Of a stretch of 64,000 bases of DNA, positions 51,708-61,325 are shown piece after piece (within the stretch, counting starts at the first letter, position 1; each line of letters opens with the position of its first letter). The notes under the pieces are model-generated. The model worked only from the letters and a program-made list of their open reading frames with translations. It did not search any database and was not told the origin of the DNA. The DNA lies in contig JAJDDB010000027.1 of assembly GCA_029260575.1 (NCBI GenBank), positions 2,501-66,500 of the forward strand, given 5' to 3'. A program made the position numbers and the translations under genes. This stretch comes from Phycisphaerales bacterium (GTDB taxonomy: Bacteria > Planctomycetota > Phycisphaerae > Phycisphaerales > SM1A02).

Positions 51708-52865
51708 CTACCCGCCCTGAGCGCTCACTGCCGCCTGTGTTGCCCTGGTGCGAATCAGATCGATCATCGAACGCACTTCATCTGCCATCTTGGTGTTAGG
51801 AAATTCCTGCACAATCGTCGTGCCGATCTGTGCAGCTTCAGACCAGCGGTGATCGTTGACCGCTAATTTGAACTGCACGCCAAGATTATCGCGGTGTTTG
51901 CTCACGACACCCTGTGCTACCTCCGTGTACTGCGCAGCTTCGTCCTGCGTCAGGTATCGATCCAGTTCGCGCAACAACGACATTGCTTTCTCTACATCCT
52001 CGTGCTGCGCGGCTTCGAGGAAGCGTGATTCCAGATCGGCTTTGTGTTCGCGACGGGCGACTTCAATTCTGTGATCAATCTCATGCAACACATGCGCATC
52101 GGGGAAGAGGCGGCGTATGCGCCCAGCCTCCTGATGAGATGCAGCCCAGTTGCGATCATCAAGGTGATGATCGAGCCGGCCTATGGCAGCATTGATTTCC
52201 GCCTCATAATGCTCGCGCCTGGCGTGCTCGATCTCCTGACGAAACTTTTCCGCGGTCTCGCGCTGACCGAACAGGTTGGCGATATCCTCGCACAATGTCA
52301 GTGCGGCTCCATATTGCCCCTGGGCAATGTCGTGTTCGATCGCTTCATGCAGCATTGCAATTTCGCGCTTGCGGAAAATGACGCGCTTGGCGCTGTCCGA
52401 AAGCATGCTGTTTTCATAGATCTGCGTCAGTATCTCCTCGGCATGCAGTGTTTCGGTGACAGCGGCATGAAGCTTCCGCTTCGGGATCGCAAGGACTTCA
52501 GCCCGATTCATCTGACTTACAATTGCTGCGGCACTTGTCGTGATAATCAAACCAAGTGCGCCGCTGGCCAGGAAAACGTCTGCTGCGTTTGGTTCCAATA
52601 TCGCCAGAACCACCAAACCAATGCTTAGTACAGTTGGCGTACCGAGCATCGCCACGACAGCACTGCGCCGCCAAAACGCAATGCCCGCAACTACGAGCGT
52701 CCCGACGCCGATGCCGATGCCGACCGCAGTTATTTCCTGCGTCTGGTTGACTAGCAATGTCAGCACGATTGCTGCAACGCCCCACACAGCGATGCACGCG
52801 ATAAGAACGGTGTCACCGATGGATCTCGGCCTTGAGGCGACGGAATCTTTACTTGGCGTAGCCAT
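51708..52865 (-). CDS. Membrane protein with long helical tail
   Basis: About 385 residues from the ATG at 52865, with AAGGAG ahead; a GTG precedes it by one codon. Four membrane helices lie in the first 130 residues (TVLIACIAVWGVAAIVLTLL, AVGIGIGVGTLVVAGIAFW, VLSIGLVVLAILEPNAADV, ALGLIITTSAAAIVSQM). The remaining 250 residues are a long charged helical region (LHEAIEHDIAQGQYGAALTL, EIEHARREHYEAEINAAIGR) like coiled coil or TPR. No family is recognised. Cupin and this gene are 18 bases apart on one strand and probably co-transcribed. Confidence 0.7.
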   Translation of the reverse strand: MATPSKDSVASRPRSIGDTVLIACIAVWGVAAIVLTLLVNQTQEITAVGIGIGVGTLVVAGIAFWRRSAVVAMLGTPTVLSIGLVVLAILEPNAADVFLASGALGLIITTSAAAIVSQMNRAEVLAIPKRKLHAAVTETLHAEEILTQIYENSMLSDSAKRVIFRKREIAMLHEAIEHDIAQGQYGAALTLCEDIANLFGQRETAEKFRQEIEHARREHYEAEINAAIGRLDHHLDDRNWAASHQEAGRIRRLFPDAHVLHEIDHRIEVARREHKADLESRFLEAAQHEDVEKAMSLLRELDRYLTQDEAAQYTEVAQGVVSKHRDNLGVQFKLAVNDHRWSEAAQIGTTIVQEFPNTKMADEVRSMIDLIRTRATQAAVSAQGG

Positions 52866-52883
52866 CACTCACTCCTTGGCTGA

Positions 52884-53264
52884 TCAACTCCCCGGCGTCG
52901 GTTGCATTCCATCACAGCCGCAATCGTGTTGTTTGGGAACCAGACATATGAACTTGAATTCATCATTGCTGGTATTGCGGAATTGATGCATCACATCCGG
53001 CTCAATGAACAGTACATCGCCCGCCTTCACAGGATGCACGGCTTCACCGTATTGAGCTTCTCCCGCCCCTTCGAGGATCATGATCTCATGTTCGTAATTG
53101 TGCTGATGATGCGGAGTGTGCCCGCCTGGAGCAACTGTAAAGTGGCGCATCGAAAAAGTCGGTGCTCCATCAGCTCGGCCGACAAGCATGCGCATTTCGA
53201 CGTCCTTGACCCCGTCCATAGTCATCGGATTTCCCGCCATCTCACTCGCCCGTCGAATCAACAT
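52884..53264 (-). CDS. Cupin domain protein
   Basis: About 126 residues. One small beta-barrel cupin with the metal-binding pattern: TPHHQHNYEHEIMILEGAGE (two His, Glu) and DVLFIEPDVMHQFRNTS (His), so an active metal site is likely. Substrate unknown; such single cupins include dioxygenases, isomerases and sensors. A GTG at 53267 precedes the ATG used here. It is divergent from the MBL-fold gene. Confidence 0.85.
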   Translation of the reverse strand: MLIRRASEMAGNPMTMDGVKDVEMRMLVGRADGAPTFSMRHFTVAPGGHTPHHQHNYEHEIMILEGAGEAQYGEAVHPVKAGDVLFIEPDVMHQFRNTSNDEFKFICLVPKQHDCGCDGMQPTPGS

Positions 53265-53308
53265 CACCTTCGCCTTTCCATTTTCAGCATCGCAGCTATT
53301 CTCATTTC

Positions 53309-53965
53309 ATGCCCACGCCAACGATAACAACCTTCACGCTCGGCGATTTTCAGACCAACTGTTTCGTCATCACCGTTCCTGAATCTGCCGACCCATCCCG
53401 ATGCTGGATCGTGGACTGCGGATACGAGCCCGAGCCGCTGCTTGATCATATCGAGCGAAGCGGTCTGCATCCTGTAGCGATCCTGCTGACGCACGCTCAC
53501 AGTGATCACATCGCTGGAGTGGACGCTACTCTGTCGCGATTTGGTGCCCTGCCCATATACCTCCATGAAGCTGAGCGGGATTTTTGCAGTACCCCGATGC
53601 TCAACCTCTCTGGGATGCTTGGCAGGCCGGTGACCTGCAAGGAACCTGATCACTATCTGCGTGGCGGCGAAACACTCGAGTTCAACGGCACAAGCTGGCG
53701 GACAGTTCACGCGCCGGGACACAGCCCAGGCTGCACACTTTTTATCCATGATGCATCCAAACAAGCCGTCGTTGGTGACACGCTCTTTGCCGATTCCATC
53801 GGCCGCATCGATTTTCCTACATCCAATCCCGAAGATATGCGGCACACGATTCACGAGGTGATGATGAGCCTGCCGGATGATCTTGTGATTCACCCCGGTC
53901 ACGGCCCGGCCACGACTATCGGCCGTGAGCGCGCCAGCAATCCGTTTGTCACAGGCGGGTTCTGA
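53309..53965 (+). CDS. MBL-fold hydrolase (glyoxalase II-like)
   Basis: 218 residues. All metal ligands of the class are visible: LLTHAHSDHIAGVD (HxHxDH), HAPGHSPGCTLFIHD (His), VVGDTLFADSIGRIDF (Asp) and VIHPGHGPATTIG (His). It resembles hydroxyacylglutathione hydrolase-like proteins, but lacks their C-terminal domain, so a general thioester or sulphur substrate is likely. Alone on its strand, divergent from the cupin. Confidence 0.92.
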   Translation: MPTPTITTFTLGDFQTNCFVITVPESADPSRCWIVDCGYEPEPLLDHIERSGLHPVAILLTHAHSDHIAGVDATLSRFGALPIYLHEAERDFCSTPMLNLSGMLGRPVTCKEPDHYLRGGETLEFNGTSWRTVHAPGHSPGCTLFIHDASKQAVVGDTLFADSIGRIDFPTSNPEDMRHTIHEVMMSLPDDLVIHPGHGPATTIGRERASNPFVTGGF

Positions 53966-54126
53966 AAGCGTCGGCTGCACCCGATAACAGTACGTGCTTC
54001 ACCACATAGATCAGATCATGCGATCGCATGTGCAGGGTGTATTCATCCAAAACTGTATGTCAATCACCGCCATCCGCAGGTCGATACGAATAGTGTCCAC
54101 AGACAATTGAAAGAGGGAGAAACACT

Positions 54127-54639
54127 ATGCAGTGTCCGCAGTGCGCCGGCATTCTTGGGGAAACGCAATACGAGAATATTCCGGTGCATACGTGCGCGCA
54201 CTGCGGTGGAGAGTTCATGACCGGCGTCGCGCTTGCATCGATCGTCACTGCACGCGAAACGACCCTGCCGGCTGATATGCAGAATGCTCTGGCTGATGCG
54301 AAACCATTTGCGGGCATTCCCGAATCGCAAAAGCAGCGCGCGCTGAACTGCCCGTCGTGCAACTGCCCTATGACGGTTCTCAACTACTGCGGAGATTCCG
54401 GCGTTTTCGTTGATCGATGCGATGCCTGCCACGGCCTCTGGCTCGATCAGGATGAGCTTGAGCAGATTCAAATTCTGATGGAGCGATGGTCGAGCGAAGC
54501 GCCATCGAAGCTGCGCAGTATTGCTGCACAACTCGAGGAATCGCGGAAGACCGCTGCACAGTCAACGCAGGCACACTTTCGCCAATCGCGATTTGCGTTC
54601 ATAAATGCGCTGATGAATCGATTCTTGGACGCAGCGTGA
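54127..54639 (+). CDS. Protein with two TFIIB-type zinc fingers
   Basis: 170 residues. Two CxxC-based ribbons: MQCPQCAGILGETQYENIPV then HTCAHCGGEFM, and LNCPSCNCPMTVLNYCGDSG then DRCDACHGLWLDQDELEQIQ. The second matches the zf-TFIIB family closely (CxxCxGxWLDxxEL). The C-terminal 45 residues are a charged helix. Family function is unknown; such proteins are common in planctomycetes. It has a good site (GGGAGAAACACT) before the ATG. Confidence 0.85.
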   Translation: MQCPQCAGILGETQYENIPVHTCAHCGGEFMTGVALASIVTARETTLPADMQNALADAKPFAGIPESQKQRALNCPSCNCPMTVLNYCGDSGVFVDRCDACHGLWLDQDELEQIQILMERWSSEAPSKLRSIAAQLEESRKTAAQSTQAHFRQSRFAFINALMNRFLDAA

Positions 54640-54649
54640 TTCATACAGT

Positions 54650-55825
54650 TTATTCCGGCTTCTCAGGAATCGGATTCCACTTTGACGGGAGCGCAATGTC
54701 CGGCATCTGTAGCGCCATCATAGTCATCGCTGTGCCGTAGTTCGCGCTGCGCTCGAAGACACGGTCGTTCCATGTTCCATCATCACGGCGAACGCCAATG
54801 AGCAGTTCGCGAACCCGCTGGCGATATTTCGCGCGTTCGTGCAAGGGCAGCAGTTCCACCGCCATCGCAGCATAGTAATGGGCAAAGTAGAAATAATACG
54901 GCGCGACGCCGTACGGACGTACGTGCGTGCCGTGTTTCGCCCGCCGCTGATCAAGCCATTTCCAATGCTCAATGAATGCATCCAGCGCAGCACGCAGGCG
55001 ATCAGCACTGGACCGATCTGCTCGCTGCAGAGCGATTTCACTGACAAGCATGCGACCGACCGCCCCCGGCACAGGCTCGCGGCTTGTCTTGCCGTCAGAG
55101 CCGCTGTACTGAAACGATCCCGTTGGAGTACGGCCTCGCTCAAGCGACTTCAAGCTCAACTCCACAACATCCGTATCAACATCAAAGCCCTGCGCTGACG
55201 CATCAAACAAAGCAAGCAGCGTCGGCGCGGTCATGAAACAGGCCGGCGGACTTGGTGCATCAAACCCCTTACCCCGAGAGTAATTCCAACCACCAACCTG
55301 CGGAATTTTTGTCGCTTCGATGCCTGCGATGAAGAATCGGATTGCGGTGTCCACGTTCTCGTGTTGATCATCAGGCACCCGCTGGAGTGCGCGAAGTTGC
55401 AGCAGATAATGCAGGCCGTACGCATAGCCCCAGCCTCGAACGTCATATCGCGCGCGGATGTCTTCGTACTGCATTTGCGGATGCGTACTCGCGCTCGTAA
55501 TAAACTTCGTTGCTCGGGCAATCGCGTGCTGGCGCTTTGCGTCATCCTCCCATCCCGGCGCATACAGCAGAGATGATGCAACAATTGCGGTACCGCCGAC
55601 ACGGTAGCCGATGGGGATCTCGCCGCCCTCCCGGTAGACACCTTCGTAGGGCCATTCCGCCGTGCCATCGCCTTCCTGCATCTCAAGCAGCAGCGGCACA
55701 CATTCGCTTACTACACAGTCAAATGACTCCGGAGGCGCATCAGCGCCCTGCCCACCGGCAGGCCTGGCAGCAACCATGATCAGAACCAACAAAAGTTGGA
55801 ACCACTTCCAGCAGCGCTGCATCAT
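54650..55825 (-). CDS. Prenyltransferase/squalene-cyclase-like toroid protein
   Basis: About 391 residues from the ATG at 55825, preceded by an excellent AAGGAGG. The signal peptide (FQLLLVLIMVAARPAGG) suggests export. The body is an alpha/alpha toroid with repeated helix pairs (VGGWNYSRGKGFDAPSPPAC, YALGLHYLLQLRALQR-like stretch GYAYGLHYLLQLRALQRVP, GTWNDRVFERSANYGTAMTM), a pattern of squalene cyclase-like planctomycete proteins. No acid motif (DxDD) for cyclase action is visible. Its stop lies 10 bases from the zinc-finger gene stop (convergent). Confidence 0.7.
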   Translation of the reverse strand: MMQRCWKWFQLLLVLIMVAARPAGGQGADAPPESFDCVVSECVPLLLEMQEGDGTAEWPYEGVYREGGEIPIGYRVGGTAIVASSLLYAPGWEDDAKRQHAIARATKFITSASTHPQMQYEDIRARYDVRGWGYAYGLHYLLQLRALQRVPDDQHENVDTAIRFFIAGIEATKIPQVGGWNYSRGKGFDAPSPPACFMTAPTLLALFDASAQGFDVDTDVVELSLKSLERGRTPTGSFQYSGSDGKTSREPVPGAVGRMLVSEIALQRADRSSADRLRAALDAFIEHWKWLDQRRAKHGTHVRPYGVAPYYFYFAHYYAAMAVELLPLHERAKYRQRVRELLIGVRRDDGTWNDRVFERSANYGTAMTMMALQMPDIALPSKWNPIPEKPE

Positions 55826-55835
55826 CCTGCCTCCT

Positions 55836-57671
55836 TCAATCTCGGACCTGCGCCTGCACATCCGCAATCCACGCGTTGACCTTGTCATCAAGCATCGGCA
55901 GTGTCATCGGGCCGTCTATCAGAATGACATCGTGAAATTCGCGGATGTCGAAGTGTTCGCCCAGTTCACTCTCCGCTTGAGTGCGCAGTTCGCGGATCTT
56001 CAGTTCGCCGAGCTTGTACGCGGTGGCCTGGCCCGGCCAGGCGATGTAGCGATCCACTTCTGTCTGAATATTCAGCATGCTCAGTGCGGTGTTCGCAGCC
56101 ATAAAATCTATTGCCTGCTGGCGTGACCAACCGAGCGCGTGCATTCCGGGATCAACGACCAACCGACATGCCCTCCACATTTCATAGAGCAACCGGCCGA
56201 AGTTGTCGTACGGCGTTTCGTATAAACCCATTTCCATGCCGAGTCGTTCGCTATACAGCGCCCAACCCTCGCCGTAGGCGGTGATCCAGGTGTTGCGCCG
56301 AAATTCCGGCACATCTTCCATTTCGGTCGCAATGGCAACCTGGTGATGATGCCCAGGCACAGCTTCGTGAATTGCCAGCGCGGTCATTTCATACTTCGGC
56401 CGCTGATCAAGCGCGTATGTGTTGGCATAGAAATAGCCGGGTTCTGCGTTGCGCATGTCGCCCCCGCTGTAGTATGCCGTCGTCTGATTGGGCGCCATAA
56501 ACGCAGGGATTTCCTTGACACCATATGGTTGCCGCGGCAACGTTTTGAACAGCCGCGCCATCCACGGATCAACCTTCTTGCAGATCACTCTGTATCCGTC
56601 GAGCAGATCTTCGGGTTTGTCGTAATAGAATCGTGGATCGGTTCGCAGGTATTCGACGAACGCAGCAAACAGATCATCGTCGCTGAGGCTTGAAGCTTCC
56701 GGTCGCAACTCCATGAAATCGCTGCTGCGAATGACGTCCATCATTTCGGCCCGAATACGTTTGACTTCAGACAAGCCGATTTCATGGACCTGTTGTGCGC
56801 TGATCTCCAGCGTAGTCATGACAAAAAGCTGGTGCTTATAATAGTTTTCACCGTCCGGATAGTCTGCTGCTGCAATCGACGTTCGACAGTGTGGCAGATA
56901 GTCATTGACGAAGAATTCCCGCATGGCTGCTATCGAACTGCGGACAGATGGCAACGACCATGTCTCGAAGCGGCTGCGTATCCCGTCTGCGACTTCTTCA
57001 TCAATCGTCTTGGGTATCCGTTCGAACGGCTCCGCCAGCAGCGTAAGGCCACCATCACTTTCCAGGAGCGCATCGAATTGTGCGGGCACGCCCTCAAGTG
57101 TGACTTTCGGCGGCGTGCGCCCTTCCTTCACGCCGACTTTCATGCGCTCGATCAAAGCTTGCACCATCTGCGGTACCTGCTCCAGTCGCGACAGGTAATT
57201 CTGATAATCTTCAAAGCTGTTGAACCGCACACGTTCAGCCATCTGCGGAATAGATTGCTGCGGGCCAAAACGCCCGCCAATCGGTGAAAGAAACGTCCGG
57301 AATTCATGACCGCGAATATCACGAGTCAGAATCAGATCAAAGAGATTGTGGTTGATCTGATCAGTCGGGCTTAATTGCGCAGGCGAAATAGCGTGCAGCA
57401 TCTCTCGATGCGCGATTGTGTCGCGATGGCGCTGCTCGATTGCCTCAAGACTCGTGTCCGCAAGGCGATCAGCATTGGAATAGTCTCCGCGCGACATAGC
57501 CCAACTGGGAAAGTGTTCGCGTTCCCATTGATCGCGCAATTCAAAAAGATCATGCAGTTTCCGGGCGGCGACATCATCCGGCGATGTCAACTGCGCCGTA
57601 ACATGATCCGAACACATGACAATTGACACGGCAACGGCACAAGCCAAACTGAACAACTGGAATCGATACAT
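55836..57671 (-). CDS. DUF885 family exported metallopeptidase-like protein
   Basis: About 611 residues from the ATG at 57671, with GGAG six bases ahead; a start at 57695 is open too. Signal peptide LFSLACAVAVSIVMC... ends near HVTAQ. The DUF885 metal site is present: ALAIHEAVPGHHHQVAIATE (HExxPGHH) followed by YGEGWALYSERLGMEMGLY. Members are thought to be zinc-dependent carboxypeptidases. Ten bases separate it from the next gene downstream, so the pair is one transcript. Confidence 0.9.
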   Translation of the reverse strand: MYRFQLFSLACAVAVSIVMCSDHVTAQLTSPDDVAARKLHDLFELRDQWEREHFPSWAMSRGDYSNADRLADTSLEAIEQRHRDTIAHREMLHAISPAQLSPTDQINHNLFDLILTRDIRGHEFRTFLSPIGGRFGPQQSIPQMAERVRFNSFEDYQNYLSRLEQVPQMVQALIERMKVGVKEGRTPPKVTLEGVPAQFDALLESDGGLTLLAEPFERIPKTIDEEVADGIRSRFETWSLPSVRSSIAAMREFFVNDYLPHCRTSIAAADYPDGENYYKHQLFVMTTLEISAQQVHEIGLSEVKRIRAEMMDVIRSSDFMELRPEASSLSDDDLFAAFVEYLRTDPRFYYDKPEDLLDGYRVICKKVDPWMARLFKTLPRQPYGVKEIPAFMAPNQTTAYYSGGDMRNAEPGYFYANTYALDQRPKYEMTALAIHEAVPGHHHQVAIATEMEDVPEFRRNTWITAYGEGWALYSERLGMEMGLYETPYDNFGRLLYEMWRACRLVVDPGMHALGWSRQQAIDFMAANTALSMLNIQTEVDRYIAWPGQATAYKLGELKIRELRTQAESELGEHFDIREFHDVILIDGPMTLPMLDDKVNAWIADVQAQVRD

Positions 57672-57750
57672 GCGAATCTCCAGAGTAAAGAGCAACAGGA
57701 TTCACCGTTGTTTATACCACGCGCAGGCGATCTGTTGCATGCCCGGCTAC

Positions 57751-59019
57751 TCAGATCACTGCATTTGCTGCGCTCACACCGGCAATGTATCCGCTTGACC
57801 AGGCCCATTGAAAGTTGAACCCGCCGATCCGGCCATCAACATCACATATCTCACCACAGATGTGCAGGCCGGGACAGAAACGCGACTGCATCGTCTTCAG
57901 ATCCAATTCGGACAGTGGTACACCGCCTGCTGTAACCTCTGCGTGCGTGAATCCTCGGTCGCCGACGACCGGCAGTTGCGTTTCAACCAGCGCGCCGGCG
58001 AGGGCGCGGCGTTGTTGTCGCGGCAGTTGGTGCGAGACCGTTGCCGAGTCGACTCCGACGGATTCGCAAATTGTCTTTGCCAGCCGTTCGGGCAAGCGCT
58101 GACTGAGTCGTCGCCCGATGCTTGACGTGTCTTGTGCGAGTAGCCATTCATCGATCGACTGCAGTGTTTCGCCTGGCAGCCAATTCACGACAATCTTCGA
58201 TCCCGGATCGTCAGCGTACGCATCCGTCCAGTAGCGACTGATGTCCAATACTGCCGGTCCGGAAACACCGAAGTGCGTCAACAGAATCGAATTGGTAAAC
58301 GCCTGCAATCGTTTACCCGATGCGCTGTGCAATTCAAGTCGCGCATGTAACGACACACCCTTGAGTGCCCGAATCCAATGTCCATCGGGCACTTTCAACG
58401 GCACAAGCGCAGGAAAGATCCTGGTGGTCACCGTGTGACCGAGCCGCCGGACAAGTTCGTACCCGAATCCGTCCGAGCCCGACTTGGGCAGCGCCATTCC
58501 ACCTGTTGCCAAAACAACCCGGCGGGCACGAAAAGAAACTTCTGTCCCTTTCTTCGGTGCCGCGCGTATGACGAACGCATCGTTGTCGCGGTCAATGGAC
58601 TGAACTCGCATCGAGTTGTGAATATCGATCTGCATTCGCTGGCATTCATGCAGCAGCGCATTGAGGACAGTGCGTGCCTTGTCGGTCGTGGGAAACAACT
58701 TGCCGGTGTATTCGCGTTTCAGCGTCACACCGAGCTCACGAAACAATGCAATGGTTTCCGGGACATCGAATCGTCGCAGTACCTTGCGAATGGCATGACG
58801 TGAAGCACCGGCAAACGCGGTTTCGTCGACTTCGAAATGTGTGACATTGCACCGACCGCCGCCGGCAATAAGAATCTTCGCGCCGAGTGATGTCGCGCCA
58901 TCCATCGCCACGATTCGCAATGATGAGTTTGCCGCTCGCGCGAGTCGGCCAGCCTGGATTGTGGCCATCAAACCCGCAGCACCCGCGCCAACGACCACAA
59001 TGTCTGCATCGACGATCAA
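57751..59019 (-). CDS. FAD-dependent oxidoreductase, HI0933/BaiN family
   Basis: 422 residues. N-terminal dinucleotide fold DADIVVVGAGAAGLMATIQA and the family signature LIAGGGRCNVTH; further VLATGGMALPKSGSDGFGYE. The C-terminal part TAGGVPLSELDLKTM, LHICGEICDVDGRIGGFN and FQWAWSSGYIAGVSAA is typical of the HI0933/BaiN group, flavoproteins of uncertain substrate. The length is normal. It begins 34 bases from the terminator at 59053-59088. Confidence 0.92.
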   Translation of the reverse strand: MIVDADIVVVGAGAAGLMATIQAGRLARAANSSLRIVAMDGATSLGAKILIAGGGRCNVTHFEVDETAFAGASRHAIRKVLRRFDVPETIALFRELGVTLKREYTGKLFPTTDKARTVLNALLHECQRMQIDIHNSMRVQSIDRDNDAFVIRAAPKKGTEVSFRARRVVLATGGMALPKSGSDGFGYELVRRLGHTVTTRIFPALVPLKVPDGHWIRALKGVSLHARLELHSASGKRLQAFTNSILLTHFGVSGPAVLDISRYWTDAYADDPGSKIVVNWLPGETLQSIDEWLLAQDTSSIGRRLSQRLPERLAKTICESVGVDSATVSHQLPRQQRRALAGALVETQLPVVGDRGFTHAEVTAGGVPLSELDLKTMQSRFCPGLHICGEICDVDGRIGGFNFQWAWSSGYIAGVSAANAVI

Positions 59020-59052
59020 GTTCGGCTCGTCTCATGCACCGAGAAGGCCGTC

Positions 59053-59088
59053 ATGAAAAAAGCACCGGTTCGAATTCGCCGGTGCTTT
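59053..59088 (-). terminator. Terminator of the EF-G-like gene
   Basis: AAAGCACCGG (59059-59068) and CCGGTGCTTT (59079-59088) are perfect arms; the T run on the minus strand reads TTTTTT. The hairpin is nearly symmetric and could work in both directions. Confidence 0.85.
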
Positions 59089-59121
59089 GAAATGGAACGT
59101 GATGTCAAGCGCATTGACCGT

Positions 59122-61185
59122 TTAGTCATCATCCTGCGGCTTGAATGCCTTGACCACTTCCGCCTGCACATTTGGCGGGGTCTTCTCGTCGTGGCTGTAT
59201 TCCATTGTGTACGAACCAGCGCCAGCAGTAATGGATTTCAATTGGTTCGAATACGCCATGACTTCGGACAACGGGGCTTCGGCCTGCACGATCGCCTGAT
59301 TGCCCGGCAACATGTCGGTGCCTTGAATTCGGCCGCGGCGACCTGAAATGTCACTGGAGATGTCGCCGATCATGTCGGCTGGGACGGTGATTTCCATCGC
59401 AACGAATGGTTCGAGCAACACAGGTTTGGCTTTCTGCACTGCAGCAATAAACGCCTTCTTGCCCGCAGAAATGAATGCGACTTCCTTGGAATCGACCGGG
59501 TGGTATTTACCGTCGTACACGCTGACCTTGATGTTGTGCATCGGATAGCCGGCAACAGCGCCGTCAATCATCACCTGTCGAATACCCTTTTCGATCGCAG
59601 GCAGGAACTGTTTCGGAATGGAACCACCGAACGTGTCATCGACGAAGAGCAGACCGTTGCGGATATCTTCGTTTTCCAGGTCTGACCCATTCAACGGCTC
59701 AACCCGTAAATACACCTCGCCAAATTGCCCCGCGCCGCCGGTCTGCTTCTTGTGGCGATGATGGCCTTCAGCTTTGGATGTAATCGTCTCTTTGTAGGCA
59801 ACCTTCGGCGGTTTGGTGTCGACTTCCACGCCGTAGCGATCTTTCAGGAGGCGCAATTTCGCGCGCAGATGCTGCTCACCAAGACCGCGAAGCACCGTTT
59901 CGTGCGTTGCCTGTACACGCTCAACCTCAAGCGTCGGATCTTCGGCAAGCATCTTTTGCAGGCCCTCGCCGAGTTTGGTTTCTGCGCCTTTGGTCGTGCC
60001 TTCAATGGCCAGCCCGAACATTGGCTTGGGCAGTGGAATCGCGCTGATGCGCACGTCATCGCCCGTCGTTGCATCGTGCAGGACTGAGTTGAAGTGGATT
60101 TCGTCGACCTTCGCGACCGCGCCGATGTCGCCGGCAATGATCGTATCGACTTCGCTGTGCTCCTTGCCCTGAAGCTTGAATAAATGCGAAATACGCAGCG
60201 CTTTCTTCTCACTGTCCACATGTGGCTGGACATCACCGCCGACCATTCCCTGATGTATGCGGAAGACGCACAATTTGCCGACGTATGGATCAGACGACAC
60301 TTTGAAGACATGCGCAAGAAGCGGCTTGGAAGGATCAGCTTCAGCGTTGAATTCCTCACGGGATTCGCCGGTCCCTTTCATGAACGTCCGGGGATTACCT
60401 TCCAACGGATTTGGACACAGCTTGGTGATGATGTCAGCGAATTCCTTGACGCCGACCCCATCGCGGGCCGAAGCAAAACAAATCGGCACAAGATGCCGTT
60501 CGCGCAGGGCTTTTTCAAACGGCGCGTGCAACTGTTCGGGAGAGATTTCACCCTTCTCGAGATACTGTTCCATCAGTTTCTCATCGACTTCGACGACCTG
60601 GTCGACGATACCGGTGTGATATGCGGAGATGTCACCGAAATCGCTGTCGCCTGAGGACTGCGAGAAACAATCGACGACTGCTTTGCCGCCGTTGGCCGGG
60701 AGGTTGATCGGCTGGCAGATGTTGCCGAATGTTTCCTGGATCGAGCCAAGCAGGTCCGCCAGATTCGGCGCGTTGTCGATCTTGTTTATCAAGATCAGTT
60801 GTGGCAGGCTGCGCTCGCGGGTAATGCGCATCAACCGTCGTGTTGCAGTTTCAATTCCTGCGGTTGCGTCGACAACAATGACGACTGTCTCCACTGCCGG
60901 GAGCACGCTGACTGTCGCGCCCATAAAGTCTGGCGCTCCGGGTGTGTCCAGCACGTTGATGTGCGCGCCGTCGTGATCGAAATGCACGACAGAACTGTTC
61001 AACGAGTGCTTGTATTCTCTTTCGAGGTCTTCGAAGTCGCTGACTGTATTTCCGTCTTCGATACGACCAACGCGCCCTAGCAATCCCGCATCGTGCAGCA
61101 ACTGCTCGACGAGCGTGGTCTTGCCTGATCCGGCTGCGCCGGTCAGTGCAATGTTACGGATGTCTTTCGTGGTGTATTTCGGCAT
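59122..61185 (-). CDS. EF-G-like GTPase
   Basis: About 687 residues from the ATG at 61185 with AGGAG six bases ahead; the frame opens 39 bases earlier. Motifs: G1 is LTGAAGSGKTTLVEQLLHD rather than the EF-G GxxDAGKT; G3 VLDTPGAPDFMG; G4 LINKIDNAPNL; SARDGVG. Switch I lacks the RGIT sequence. Domain II and the C-terminal EF-G folds follow (GGAGQFGEVYLRVEPLNGSD, FVAMEITVPADMIGDISSDI). This fits the second EF-G-like family, whose members may act in ribosome rescue or stress rather than elongation. Monocistronic, with its own terminator. Confidence 0.9.
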   Translation of the reverse strand: MPKYTTKDIRNIALTGAAGSGKTTLVEQLLHDAGLLGRVGRIEDGNTVSDFEDLEREYKHSLNSSVVHFDHDGAHINVLDTPGAPDFMGATVSVLPAVETVVIVVDATAGIETATRRLMRITRERSLPQLILINKIDNAPNLADLLGSIQETFGNICQPINLPANGGKAVVDCFSQSSGDSDFGDISAYHTGIVDQVVEVDEKLMEQYLEKGEISPEQLHAPFEKALRERHLVPICFASARDGVGVKEFADIITKLCPNPLEGNPRTFMKGTGESREEFNAEADPSKPLLAHVFKVSSDPYVGKLCVFRIHQGMVGGDVQPHVDSEKKALRISHLFKLQGKEHSEVDTIIAGDIGAVAKVDEIHFNSVLHDATTGDDVRISAIPLPKPMFGLAIEGTTKGAETKLGEGLQKMLAEDPTLEVERVQATHETVLRGLGEQHLRAKLRLLKDRYGVEVDTKPPKVAYKETITSKAEGHHRHKKQTGGAGQFGEVYLRVEPLNGSDLENEDIRNGLLFVDDTFGGSIPKQFLPAIEKGIRQVMIDGAVAGYPMHNIKVSVYDGKYHPVDSKEVAFISAGKKAFIAAVQKAKPVLLEPFVAMEITVPADMIGDISSDISGRRGRIQGTDMLPGNQAIVQAEAPLSEVMAYSNQLKSITAGAGSYTMEYSHDEKTPPNVQAEVVKAFKPQDDD

Positions 61186-61325
61186 GACTTGCTCCTGTGG
61201 AGTGCAGCTAACCGGTGGCCGCACCGTCCAAAACAGCCTCTAAAGCTGGGAACCTCGCACTATACAGCCGAGCTGACGCGCCTGCATAGCCGTCAGGGGC
61301 CGTTCCCGCAGTTAGACTGATTGTC

